The notes under the pieces: model-generated | Told to the model about the DNA's origin: nothing | Databases searched by the model: none | The model's input: only the letters and a program-made list of their open reading frames with translations | Assembly: GCA_950097015.1 (NCBI GenBank) | Contig: CATNEN010000010.1 | Span: 1,256,501 to 1,320,500, forward strand | Direction of reading: 5' to 3' | Length of the DNA stretch: 64,000 nt | From: Macrostomum hystrix | Taxonomy: Eukaryota > Platyhelminthes > Macrostomidae | Made by a program: the position numbers and the translations under genes | In this document: positions 10,853-21,700 of the stretch, piece after piece | Numbering within the stretch: position 1 is the stretch's first letter | Layout: every line of letters begins with the position of its first letter

Positions 10853-11155
10853 TCAGCCGACCTGCTCCATGCGCCGCAGGAACTCCGGGTCGCGGAACAG
10901 GCCCTGCAGCAGCTCAGCCTCCTGGTCCTCCTCATTGTTGGCCGCAACGGAGAATTCCACACCGGCGCTGGACTGGATCTGGGAGCGCCTGATCGGCTGG
11001 CTCAGGCGCGAGCCGGACGCATCGACGAGACCGCCGTCTGACGGCATCTGGCGGATGATGCATTTGATACGGTTCTTCTCGTCCTCGGTGAGGTTCAGTT
11101 CCTGCTGCTGCTTATCGCCGCAACCTTCGACACGGCTAGCTTCCATTGAAGGCAT
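10853..11155 (-). CDS. Small acidic hypothetical protein (or last exon)
   Basis: From ATG 11155 to TGA 10853 this encodes 100 aa. It is not recognised. It has a Q/E-rich start, a basic stretch (DEKNRIKCIIRQMPSDGG), a serine-rich middle and an acidic amphipathic end (NNEEDQEAELLQGLFRDPEF). Codon use is GC-rich as in the neighbouring FKBP6-like exon. The frame stays open upstream only because the adjoining (CAGT)n array has no stops. The sequence before the ATG (CAATTTAAAG) could be a cis- or trans-splice acceptor, so this may be a terminal exon. An AATAAA follows closely, and the FKBP6-like ATG is about 120 bp downstream on the same strand. Confidence 0.5.
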   Translation of the reverse strand: MPSMEASRVEGCGDKQQQELNLTEDEKNRIKCIIRQMPSDGGLVDASGSRLSQPIRRSQIQSSAGVEFSVAANNEEDQEAELLQGLFRDPEFLRRMEQVG

Positions 11156-11202
11156 CTTTAAATTGACTGCCAAGGCGGTAGGTTTGCAGGTTGCTCTGCA
11201 GG

Positions 11203-11845
11203 CGGACTGACTGACTGACTGCCTGACTGCCTGACTGACTGACTGACTGACTGCCTGACTGCCTGACTGACTGACTGCCTGACTGACAGCCTGACTGACT
11301 GACTGCCTGACTGACTGACAGCCTGACTGACTGACTGCCTGACTGACAGCCTGACTGACTGACTGCCTGACTGACTGACAGCCTGACTGACTGACTGCCT
11401 GACTGACTGACTGACTGACTGCCTGACTGACTGACAGCCTGACTGACTGACTGACAGCCTGACTGACTGAATGACTGACTGACTGACTGACTGACTGACA
11501 GCCTGACTGACTGACAGCCTGACTGCCTGATTGACTGACAGCCTGACTGACTGACTGCCTGACTGACTGACTGCCTGACTGACTGACTGACTGACTGCCT
11601 GACTGACTGACTGACTGACTGCCTGACTGACTGACTGCCTGACCTGACTGACTGACAGCCTGACTGACTGACAGTCTGACTGACTGACTGACTGACTGAC
11701 TGACTGCCTGACTGACTGACTGACTGCCTGACTGACTGACTGCCTGACTGACTGACAGCCTGACTGACTGACTGCCTGACTGACTGCCTGACTGACTGAC
11801 TGACTGCCTGACTGACTGACTGACTGACTGCCTGACTGACTGACA
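11203..11845. repeat. Tetranucleotide (CTGA)n array with CTGC variants, about 640 bp
   Basis: Runs of CTGACTGA are interrupted by GCCTGACTG and ACAGCCTGA at semi-regular spacing. On the minus strand (CAGT/CAGG) all three frames are free of stops, giving spurious Ser-Val-Ser-Gln proteins of more than 200 aa. Confidence 0.97.
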
Positions 11846-12361
11846 AAAAATACATGCAAGACACAAAGCAGCTAAGGACGAGCTGCAAATGGCATTTAAA
11901 AAATATATTTGTGCTTAATAAATTCCATAAATAACAGTAAATAGAAGTTTCACATGCATATTTGTTTCGTCAGACAAAATGATTTAGAAGTTTGCTAAGC
12001 TAATTTTTGCATTTTGTGGTACCACTTTAGAGTGAGATTTGAAGTCATTCTTTAAATGACAAACGAATTACGAAATGACAAAAAATGAAATTTGCTTTGG
12101 AGGCAAAAAATATTGCACAATTCAACCAGAATCACAGAACACCAAATCGACAGCTGGCGACTGCTTTCGCCAAAGCAACAGCAGCCAGCAATGGGATTGT
12201 GGAGTTATTCTCTATTGCACACAACAAGCAATTAGCTGATAAAACTGATATGACACACTCTAATAAACAGGAAATTAACACGGGATAAAATCTGTCCTCA
12301 AGTCTGATTAGCTGAAGCAGAACCAGAAAACCTATCGCTAAAGAAAATACGCTGCTCCCTT
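11846..12361. other. AT-rich spacer, no feature seen
   Basis: Lies 3' of the SNAP-25 stop codon and 5' of the small gene. It could hold the SNAP-25 3' untranslated region or upstream exons of the 10853-11155 gene; neither was resolved. Confidence 0.4.
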
Positions 12362-12515
12362 AGCATGAACAATGCATTTCGGATAGCATGAACAATGCAT
12401 TTCGGATAGCATGAACAATGCATTTCGGATAGCATGAACAATGCATTTCGGATAGCATGAACAATGCATTTCGGATAGCATGAACGATGCATTTCGGATA
12501 GCATGAACGATGAAC
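12362..12515. repeat. 23-bp minisatellite
   Basis: The unit is AGCATGAACAATGCATTTCG plus GAT, about 6.5 copies, immediately downstream (3') of the SNAP-25 coding end. Confidence 0.93.
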
Positions 12516-12648
12516 AAAAAATGATCAGTGAATGCGCGAACACGGCCAGCCAAAACGGGGCAAAGTTGACGGCGGCGAAAACACACTGATGAAAACACTA
12601 TCGAATGTGGCAACCCCCCACGCTGAGCATCTGGTCTGTCAGTAGGGG

Positions 12649-12711
12649 CTACTTCAGCATCTTATTTGCCCGGTCATTGGCCTCCTGAATGCGCTTGTCG
12701 TTTGATTCCAC
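12649..12711 (-). CDS. SNAP25: SNAP-25 last coding exon
   Basis: 63 nt, phase 0, encodes [20 protein letters not shown] and the TAG stop. It matches the end of the second SNARE motif (DSNKTRIDEANQRATKML in vertebrates). The acceptor is ccccgcag. Confidence 0.92.
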   Translation of the reverse strand: MESNDKRIQEANDRANKMLK

Positions 12712-15700
12712 CTGCGGGGATATTCGCGGCGCATTCGCTGCTTAAATTTTGCGCTAAAAAGCTTTGAGAAAAGTAAATAAGTACATAAAAATCAAGGCAG
12801 GTGCGGGTGTCCGCTCTGAATCTCAGTGGGTAGGTGTGGGTGTCCATTCAATCTGCACTGAATCTCAGTGACTGAATCTCTCTGCACTGACTGTCCTGAA
12901 TCTCATTGGGAGATGTGTGGTGTCTGATCAAACTGCACTGAATCTCATTGGGACATGTGTGGTGTCTGATCAAACTGCACTGAATCTCATTGGGACATGT
13001 GTGGTGTCTGATCAAACTGCACTGAATCTCATTGGGACATGTGTGGTGTCTGATCAAACTGCACTGAATCTCATTGGGACATGTGTGGTGTCTGATCAAA
13101 CTGCACTGAATCTCATTGGGACATGTGTGGTGTCTGATCAAACTGCACTGAATCTCAGTGGACATGTGTGATGCGTGATCAAACTGCACTGAATCTCATT
13201 GGGACATGTGTGGTGTCTGATCAAACTGCACTGAATCTCAGTGGACATGTGTGATGCGTGATCAAACTGCACTGAATCTCATTGGGACATGTGTGATGTC
13301 TGATCAAACTGCACTGAATCTCATTGGGACATGTGTGGTGTCTGATCAAACTGCACTGAATCTCATTGGGACATGTGTGGTGTCTGATCAAACTGCACTG
13401 AATCTCATTGGGACATGTGTGGTGTCTGATCAAACTGCACTGAATCTCATTGGGACATGTGTGGTGTCTGATCAAACTGCACTGAATCTCAGTGGACAGG
13501 TGTGGGTGTCCACTCTGCTAGGTGGTGTGCATGCACTAAATCAGACGAGCCAGAATCTTAAGTAGCATTTTTCTCTTACTAGTTACTAATTGACTGGCGT
13601 ACAATAAAATGCTACACTTTCAAATCCGACGCGGCAGTGCCCGGAGGTGCTAGCCGAGTTGACCTAGGAGCAGTTCGACCCAGTTAGCAACTCAGCTTTG
13701 CCCTTCCCCCGCATTCCCTGCGGCTTTTCCATTCCATTTATTTTTCATGCGAGTCCATAAATAGAGTCGATCGCTCGGCGCTGCTAATCTGTATAACGCA
13801 GACTGGCTTCCTGCCACGGCAGCTGCAGCTCCGAGCAAATAGGAACTGGGAGAGAGAAAGCCTATTAAACTGCGAATAACTGGGCTGAGCAAATACAACA
13901 AGGCTACATTTAAATACAATAAGACGTGCAAACATCAGATGAAAGAGCGATTGGCAAAGGAAAGCTTTGAGAGAAGGGCGGGAGACAGCCCACAAGAATC
14001 CAGCGGGCAGCACTGGGAGGTGGGCCAAGGGGTGTTGTAGGTTTAGTTTCCGAGCAGAATCTGCAGCCATGCTCACAGCAGGCTATCATGAGCAGACTTA
14101 CTCACGGCCTGTCAACCTCTTGTCGTAGGCCTTCAATCCGCGTGTCCTACTCAGCACTCGGTTCTCAGCCTTATCTGACTGCACTAGAGTAAACACCAAG
14201 ACTGACCTTCAGTTGCTGATATCAAGGCAGATTGCATCTACAGCTAGTGTGGATGGTGACAAATGGGATACAGAAATACTTTTGAACTCCCCCTCGATAT
14301 GGGGTTAAACACGGATTGAAAGACTGAACTCGCTAGACCGATGTAAATAAATGCAAAATGATAAGCTGCGTGGGTGTGGTGGCTGATCAAACTGCCTGAA
14401 TCTCAGTGGACATGTGTGATGCCTAATCAATCTGTCCTGAATCTCAGTGGACATGTGTGATGTCTGATCAAACTGCACTGAATCTCAGTGGACATGTGTG
14501 ATGTCTGATCAAACTGCACTGAATCTCAGTGCAGTTTTGTTTGATTGATTTCTAGCGAAGACAAATGGCTGACCCGAGATATAAAAGTGCGCAATTTTTT
14601 AGCACAATAAAACAACAAATCACAAGCAGCGCATTGGCAGTCCTGCAAGATCATGACAAGCCAAGGTTGAAATGGCTGCAGGTCATCAGGGAGGATTAGC
14701 CAGGAGTTATCCCTTGCAGACCGGCAGGTAATCCGAGAAAAAATGCCCAGTTGGAAGTCAAAGAGATAAATAAGCTCAGGCATTGGACCACTCCCCCCGG
14801 CTGTGATTGATTCTGGGGAGACTGCCGAGCCCAGGCAACATGCAGGGCGTTGAGCGCTGGAATTTTATCCCCAATCCTGATCTCTGCCGCAGCTGGGCAG
14901 GCCAGCCCGATTGGCTGGGCATCCCAACGGCAGCCTTGAGTACACAGCACATCGCGACACAAAATTTGCAGACAATCGCGCTGCTTCTTAATAGCTCTCC
15001 TCGCCTCACTCACTTCCTGTCATGCATCAGGAGTCATGCATCAGCTTTTTCTCCTCACCTTGTTCTACCCATTATGGTAGGAAGGGGCTGTAGCCTAGTG
15101 GTCAGTGGTCAGACTTGAAGGTTGGGCGTTCGATTCCCGACTCCACTGGAACAATTTGTGCCCTTTAGCAAGACACCTAACTCTGCATTGCTTCAATTCA
15201 TTCAGCTGTTAAATGGGTGCTAGCATTAGCTGGGATAATTGAGGGTTGGTGTGGCACCCCCTCCCTCAGTCCATGGACTGAACAGCCGTACGTCCATGGA
15301 ATAATGACTAATCGACTAATGTAAAAGAAGGGAGCTCGCCTTGACTTTGATGCGGTCCAGCTGGCGATTCTGCGAGTCGATCTCGCTGCCCATGTCGATG
15401 GCCATGTTGCGCAGATTGCTGACCATGTTGCCCACCTCCTGAATGTTGTTGTCCATTTCGTCCTCCCGGGCGTCTTTTGTGATGCTGAAATTGCACCAAT
15501 AACAAGAGTGAAACAAGAGTGACACTGCTGAGAGTGAAACAAGAGTGACATTGTTGAGAGTGAAACAAGAGTGTCATTGTTGAGAGTGAAACAAGAGTGA
15601 CGCTGCTGAGAGTGAAGGAGTGACAGCAGGAGCGCAGAGGACTAACCGAGTTATGTAGCCGCCGTGCACAGCCATGCCATTCTGGTCGACCAGAACCCGG

Positions 15701-18700
15701 GGCCCGTTGGTATTCACGGCGCCATCGTCGTCCTTCTTGAACTTCTTGTCAAAGTCGCCTTTGCCAGCTCTGCAGCGGTGAGACGTGCGGCTTTTTATTA
15801 TTTGCGAAATCCTTATCAGTAAATACAATTATCGGCTATGCTGTGGTCATAAGTAACATAAATTCTAGGTTAAACCAAGTTATTTCGCACAAGATAAAGA
15901 TGACAAAAATGGTACGACTTATTCTGTAGTTATTATCGCGAAGGGAGCAAAATGGATAGAATGTGAAGAGTTTTAGGGGTAGAAAGAGGAGACTAGGAGG
16001 GTAGTAGGAGGGGTAGAAAGAGGAGACTAGGAGGGTAGTAGGAGGGGTAGAGAGAGGAGACTAGGAGGGTAGTAGGAGGGGTAGAAAGAGGAGACTAGGA
16101 GGGTAGTAGGAGGGGTAGAAAGAGGAGACTAGGAGGGTAGTAGGAGGGGTAGAAAGAGGAGACTAGGAGGGTAGTAGGAGGGGTAGAAAGAGGAGACTAG
16201 GAGGGTAGTAGGAGGGGTAGAAAGAGGAGAGTATTATAGGTATAAAAGTATAGAAGGGGGTAGAAAAGAGTAAAAGGGGTAGACAGTGAAGAGTAGGTGG
16301 GTAAATAGGCAAGTTTAAGATAAGAGGAAAAAAAAAGTTAAAATCCTACTGCATTATAAAAAGCATCAAAGTTAAATTAATATTTCCTGAATTACAATAT
16401 TTCTCAATACAGTCATTTATCACGCAAAAATCTATCTTATCTTTACTTCATGATTTATAATCACTGTGAAGCCTAAACTAATAATAAATTTGACCTAGAT
16501 TTGCTTCCTTGTGCTTTTGTGCCGAGCAGGAGAGCCCCTGGACTAGGGAAAAATTTCGGACGGGGAAGCTAAGCCTAAACTGTCTGGTTATGAAGATAAT
16601 TAATGCCGCAAAAGTTTGGGATATAAAAACCAGCCGCGACTCCATCCATTCCCTGAAATCCCCAATTCCATATTAAAGCAGATCTGCGGAGCCTGTTTTG
16701 AATGCTGAAGCAAAGCTAGAAAAGCTACCAATTGCTTTTGCTATCAACTAAATGCAATGTTTAACTTGATCTTTGGCTAGCTGTGAGCTAGTTTTATCGT
16801 GTACATACTATATATTGGAAGTCAAATGGAGACTAGAATTAGGTTTAATTTAACTAGGCCAGAACACACGAGCCACGCCTTTCGCCTGTCAGTAGCTTGC
16901 AGTGCAAAGGAAGGCAAAAGAAGCTGTGAAACCGGGCCTTCTTGATACCGGGTGGGTAGGGGGTAGGGCACAAAGGCCCCCACCCGGCGGCCCGCCTTTG
17001 AACGGGGAAATAAAATGAGAAGGAAGCGAATCAAGCCAGGACAGGAAGAGGCAGAGCTTGGAGTGGAGGCGGGAATCAAAATTGCAGATGAAAAGGGAAC
17101 GGGTAAAAAAGGCGAAACGGGTTCCGATGAAAAGTGCAGCAGAAACGGAGTAGGATATTAGAATGCTGAAGAGCAGAGAACGCCAAGATGAAAAGGGCAT
17201 TTCGTTTTCGATCATTCATTCATTACGAGCTAGCAGCATAGTCGGGCAGTCAGCTTGGTGCCAAACAAGTTCCAGGCCATCTCCGCTAAACAAACACGGA
17301 CAGAAATGCTGCTTTAAGGGCCTCTCATAGACGCAGCAAACACACTCAGCTTGTTAGTATCAAGCGCTAGGCAACAGGCGACACTGAATCTACTCACGCA
17401 CTCAGCTGAGCAATACGACTTACGTTTTTTTCACATGAGACCTAACGAAATGAAATCTAGGCCAATAGGAATTCGTTCAGTCAAGGACAATGAGGATGAT
17501 GGAGCAATTATTGAACTATTTTGCTGTAGAAATTCATCGCTCACAAGCGTTCAGCTAGGTGTCAAGTGTTGGCTGGCTGCTGCAGCGCTTACGAGTGGAA
17601 AATGACGAAGTTGGAGGAGGAAACCAATTGGGAAAAAGCAAGCTAGGCTTTGGGCTGAGCTGGCAGTCTGGGACAGAAAGAGGCCGCGTGGACTTTTTCA
17701 CCCTACGGGAGAATGCCTTCACCACAACCGCATGGATTCATTTCAGTCTGATGGAAGCGTTCAAATTAGCAGGAGTGCCTGGATAGCCAGCAACTCAGAC
17801 CTGTGTGCGCACACGTGTACAGAAAAAAGACAGCGGCATCTTGAAAGAATTCTTTCGTTAAAGGAGGACGTAAGTGTTGAATAGCAAACTATGCAGGCAC
17901 AGTCTAGATGAGCATTGAACAAAAATAGTCCGCAGTCCAACCGCGGGCCATAAGAAATGAAAGGCTGGCTCGCTAGCAGGGCCTGGCCGCATTAAAAGCA
18001 GCCAGGCGATGTGCGGCAGTTGTGGCAAGGCTGCCGGATTCAAAAATGGAAAGTGAGGAAAATTAGAGGCAGAGCAGAGTGAGGTGGTTAGCTGTGGGAA
18101 ATTGCGGATGATGGAGGACACCAGCGGTGCTCAATAATTCAGTGAGGAGGATCTAAGTAGGTGCGCGGAGAAGAACGAGTTCGTGGAGTAGCACGGTGTG
18201 TGGCTAAAAGTTTTAGCACGCCACTGAACTCAAGAAAAAAACTAGTCGACATGTTTTATCACCGACGAGTGAGGAAGGCTGAACAGATAATAAAGCAGCC
18301 CTGCAGCCTAATGTATGCGAGGCGACTTTTTTACGTTCTGAGACAGAACAGGAAAAAGATCCCATCTGGTTGTTAGGCGCCGATGTTTTTTCTAGGTGCC
18401 GACTATGTTTCAGACTTTCTCAGACTTGAAACTGAAAATACAGCTTTTGCACTTTGCCACTTGTGCAATATTGAGCTTGTCTTCCCATTAGACAAGTTTA
18501 AATGTGTACACAGCCATACCAGGGCAATAAAAGATAGCCAGCATAGAGATTCACAGCGTGGGATTTCGGGAGCTGCTTGCCGTGAGCAATAAAAGATTTG
18601 GGCCTGGTTCGCGCGAGATGAAGCCAAGCCCGCAACGCAGAATGAGGTCTGGGAAGTGGGGGAATTTTCCCAGAGATTATACTAGAGTGAATACGAGCGT

Positions 18701-21700
18701 TTGAGGGGCGATAATGAGATGTGGGAGTTTCGAGCAAAATGGGAAGCCAGCGAGCGAGTGGATAGTCCCAACAGAGCACGAGAGACGATAGGGAAGTTAG
18801 GGAGATTGTGGGAGCATTTGGGAACTGAGTAGGCCTACTGCTGAGCAGGAGAAGTCCCAATTACGCTTATCAATCGGTAGCAGAGTGACTGGGGAGTAGC
18901 GGACCTGCCGGCTGGAATGAATTGAGATGGCAATCTCGCGCGCATTAGGATCCCGCCACAAATGCGACTCTCGAAATAAATATATGAAGCACCCACAGTA
19001 TCGATTTTCAACAGTGCGCGGGACTATTCGGCTATAAATCCAAGCGGGTGGAAAGCCATAAAGTAATAAAAATGCGAGTCGATTGCAAAGACTTCGGGTA
19101 GACTAGAAATTAGCATGGCAACACCTTCGGCAACGTCAATCAGAGGACAGCGGAATGCTCACTTGTTCCACGGCAGGATGCACAACCCGCAGCACTTGTT
19201 TAGATCGTCCAAATTCTTTTCGGCGTCCTTCATGTCCTGATTGATCTGGTCCATGCCCTCCTCGATGCGGTCGAGTTGTTCTGTGGATGCGAGCATATTT
19301 CAGTGGCTAGCATTGCTGCTCAAGATGTGTACAGCCAAAATCTATAATATTGATTATTAAATATGTGCAGCTGAATGCTACATCTGGTTTTTAGCTGGAG
19401 ACAATCTACAAATTGTCTCTGTCTTCCTCCTTCAAACACTTCGTCTACCCGTTCTAAGCTAGCCGCACATGTCTATAGGCCAGACTAGCTGGTTAAAAGT
19501 CCAACGATGCAAAAATAGGTTAGCATCTATTGTGCGGAAAATTGGAGTAAAATGTAAAAAATTAAACAACAGCTAAATCTAAGCTGCAAAGCTTTCTCAT
19601 AAATCCCTTCTCCTAATATATGGGAGACATGCAACAATCGTTTTATTGGAGTGGGAAAAACGCTGATAACAATAGACTGACTGGGTGGAATAGCCTTCGC
19701 TAAAACTAGACAATCTGTAGCAAGTAACAATGCCACTATTGTTGAACCTATTGTTAGTAGCATGTCATATGCCACCAGATAACTGGGCTGAATCTAACTA
19801 GAAATCATAGGAAACATTTGAATTGAAAAAGAAAAGCTTAAAGTTTGCAAAAATCTATTTAAAAGATTCTATATATAAAAGAAACACAACAATCGATTAG
19901 TTATGCATAGACACAGCAATAAATAGAGTGGATAGTTAAGCAAGCCAACTGACACAGAATGCGCTCTCTCTCTTACCGCCCTGATCGTCAAGCATGACGA
20001 GAGTCGAAATTCCGGCCTCCTTAGCCTGCGTTAGCGGTGTGTTTGTATGGTTGTTGTTCTTGTGGTTAAATATTGCGCAACGTGTGTGAGGTGCGAGAAA
20101 TAAGCGGTGCGACTCAAGTATCTGGCAATTCGATTCCGTTACAAATTTATAAACGATATTATACTAGTGTGGGTCTAAGATTATGTACTAATAAATGCAA
20201 TTAAGCTACATTAGAATGTAATCGGTTAGCCACAATAGCCAGATAGGAGCTTGTTAAGTCCTCGCCGAGCTTCACCATTTGAATCAGATCCGAATAATAA
20301 ATCGCCTAATTTTTTGGTCAATATCGCCAAAGGATCAATATCTAGGTCCTGATTTTCACTTCATTTAACTGAGCAACATTCCAGCTAAGTGACACATTGC
20401 CCATTCCGAAAACAAGCTTTGTTGTCACGGATATAGCATATAGCTAGTAGCATTAACATGGAAGACCTACTGGCGTCTTGGTTCAGAGTTAATAACTTAT
20501 TTTAATAGGGGTATCCAAGGCTAACGCTGGTTGCTATGCAGCAAGCAGGCCGGATATATCGATATAATTAGACGGCATTAGAAGCGACACAATCAATGAG
20601 AAAAAAAACAAATTTTGTCCCCTAAAGCAGCTCGGCTTTGGCTTGAATGAAACCTCCAATCACTCGTTAGCCAATAATGGCATGAAACAAAGGCAAAGAC
20701 CGACGTTAAGCTTGGCGGAACAACAAAGAAGCATATCAAGCGCCACCAACATTTAGCTTGACAAGAGGGCCTGACAGCTTGAATAGCCCTAACTTCGGCC
20801 ACTCTTACCGCCTTGATCGTCCAGATGTACCAATGTAGTAATGGCTGATTCCTTTGCCTGTGCAGTACATGCGCGGAGGTCAGCGCAATAAGTTATCGTT
20901 ATAACAAAAAGCCCACTAGAATCTATACATCTATAGCATCTATGAATAATGGAGTTGACAGACCGAACCGATAATAGACAGTTTGCACCTTGTAAAAGCT
21001 TATCGGCTAGCTTGAGCATGAAAGCCCTATGCATCAGTCTGAGCAAGACAGTTCATGTGATCTTCAATTGTCTTCACATGTGTCAAAACCCAACACTTCA
21101 AGTCCTTGGTAGTGAGCGATGCGATTTAAACTCACTACGGAAGGCACAGCATAACACAGATCTGCAGTCGACACTGAGAATAAAGCACCAGGCATTGCTG
21201 TCATCTACTGCAAACGAGGTTGCTATAGCTTCAAAAAACGCCCTCCGGAGGGGCCAAATGACAGACAGCTCAAGGCAGGACTTAATCAAATTTCCCCCTT
21301 TTCTTTCTCTATAAATTAATTACTCGGAGCTGCTTAATCCGTGTGTCCAAGGGCGCGCACTTCCAATCAGATCAGCTCGCTGCCCTGCTCAATCTGGAAA
21401 TTATATTCACTTCTGGTCGACTAGACCGAAAAAATCGACAGAAATTCTAGAGCTTCCGACCGCCGCAGGCGCCTTGTCTATGCAACTGTGTGTAGTGCAT
21501 AGCTCTGCAGATATGCCACTTCAACAGAAGAACAATCTTTTCTTGCCAACAAGTACACACGCAGTGCAGCTTCCCACAAAAGGAAATCCGCATTCCCTTT
21601 CTACGCCTGAGAAGCAAGTTGAAGGGCTGGTGGGCGAGAGTGAAGTGCAAGGAGCGGAGAAGACCCGCTCTCCGCCTCACATCAGATGAGAGTCTCGAGC

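Larger units (their letters stand above)
12712..15339 (-). other. SNAP-25 last intron
   Basis: About 2.6 kb. It contains two blocks of one 42-bp satellite family (12820-13500 and 14365-14535) and a SINE at 15085-15320. The donor read on the minus strand is AAG/gcgagc, a GC type. No further exon was recognised in 13560-14360 or 14540-15080. Confidence 0.7.

Noticed and set aside
10853-11866. A 337-codon Ser/Gln-rich protein fused to the small hypothetical gene
   Set aside because: The N-terminal 230 residues are the CAGT array; real coding composition begins near 11155.
12848-13565. Frames [14 protein letters not shown] and [14 protein letters not shown]
   Set aside because: 42-bp satellite read in frame; it is within an intron.
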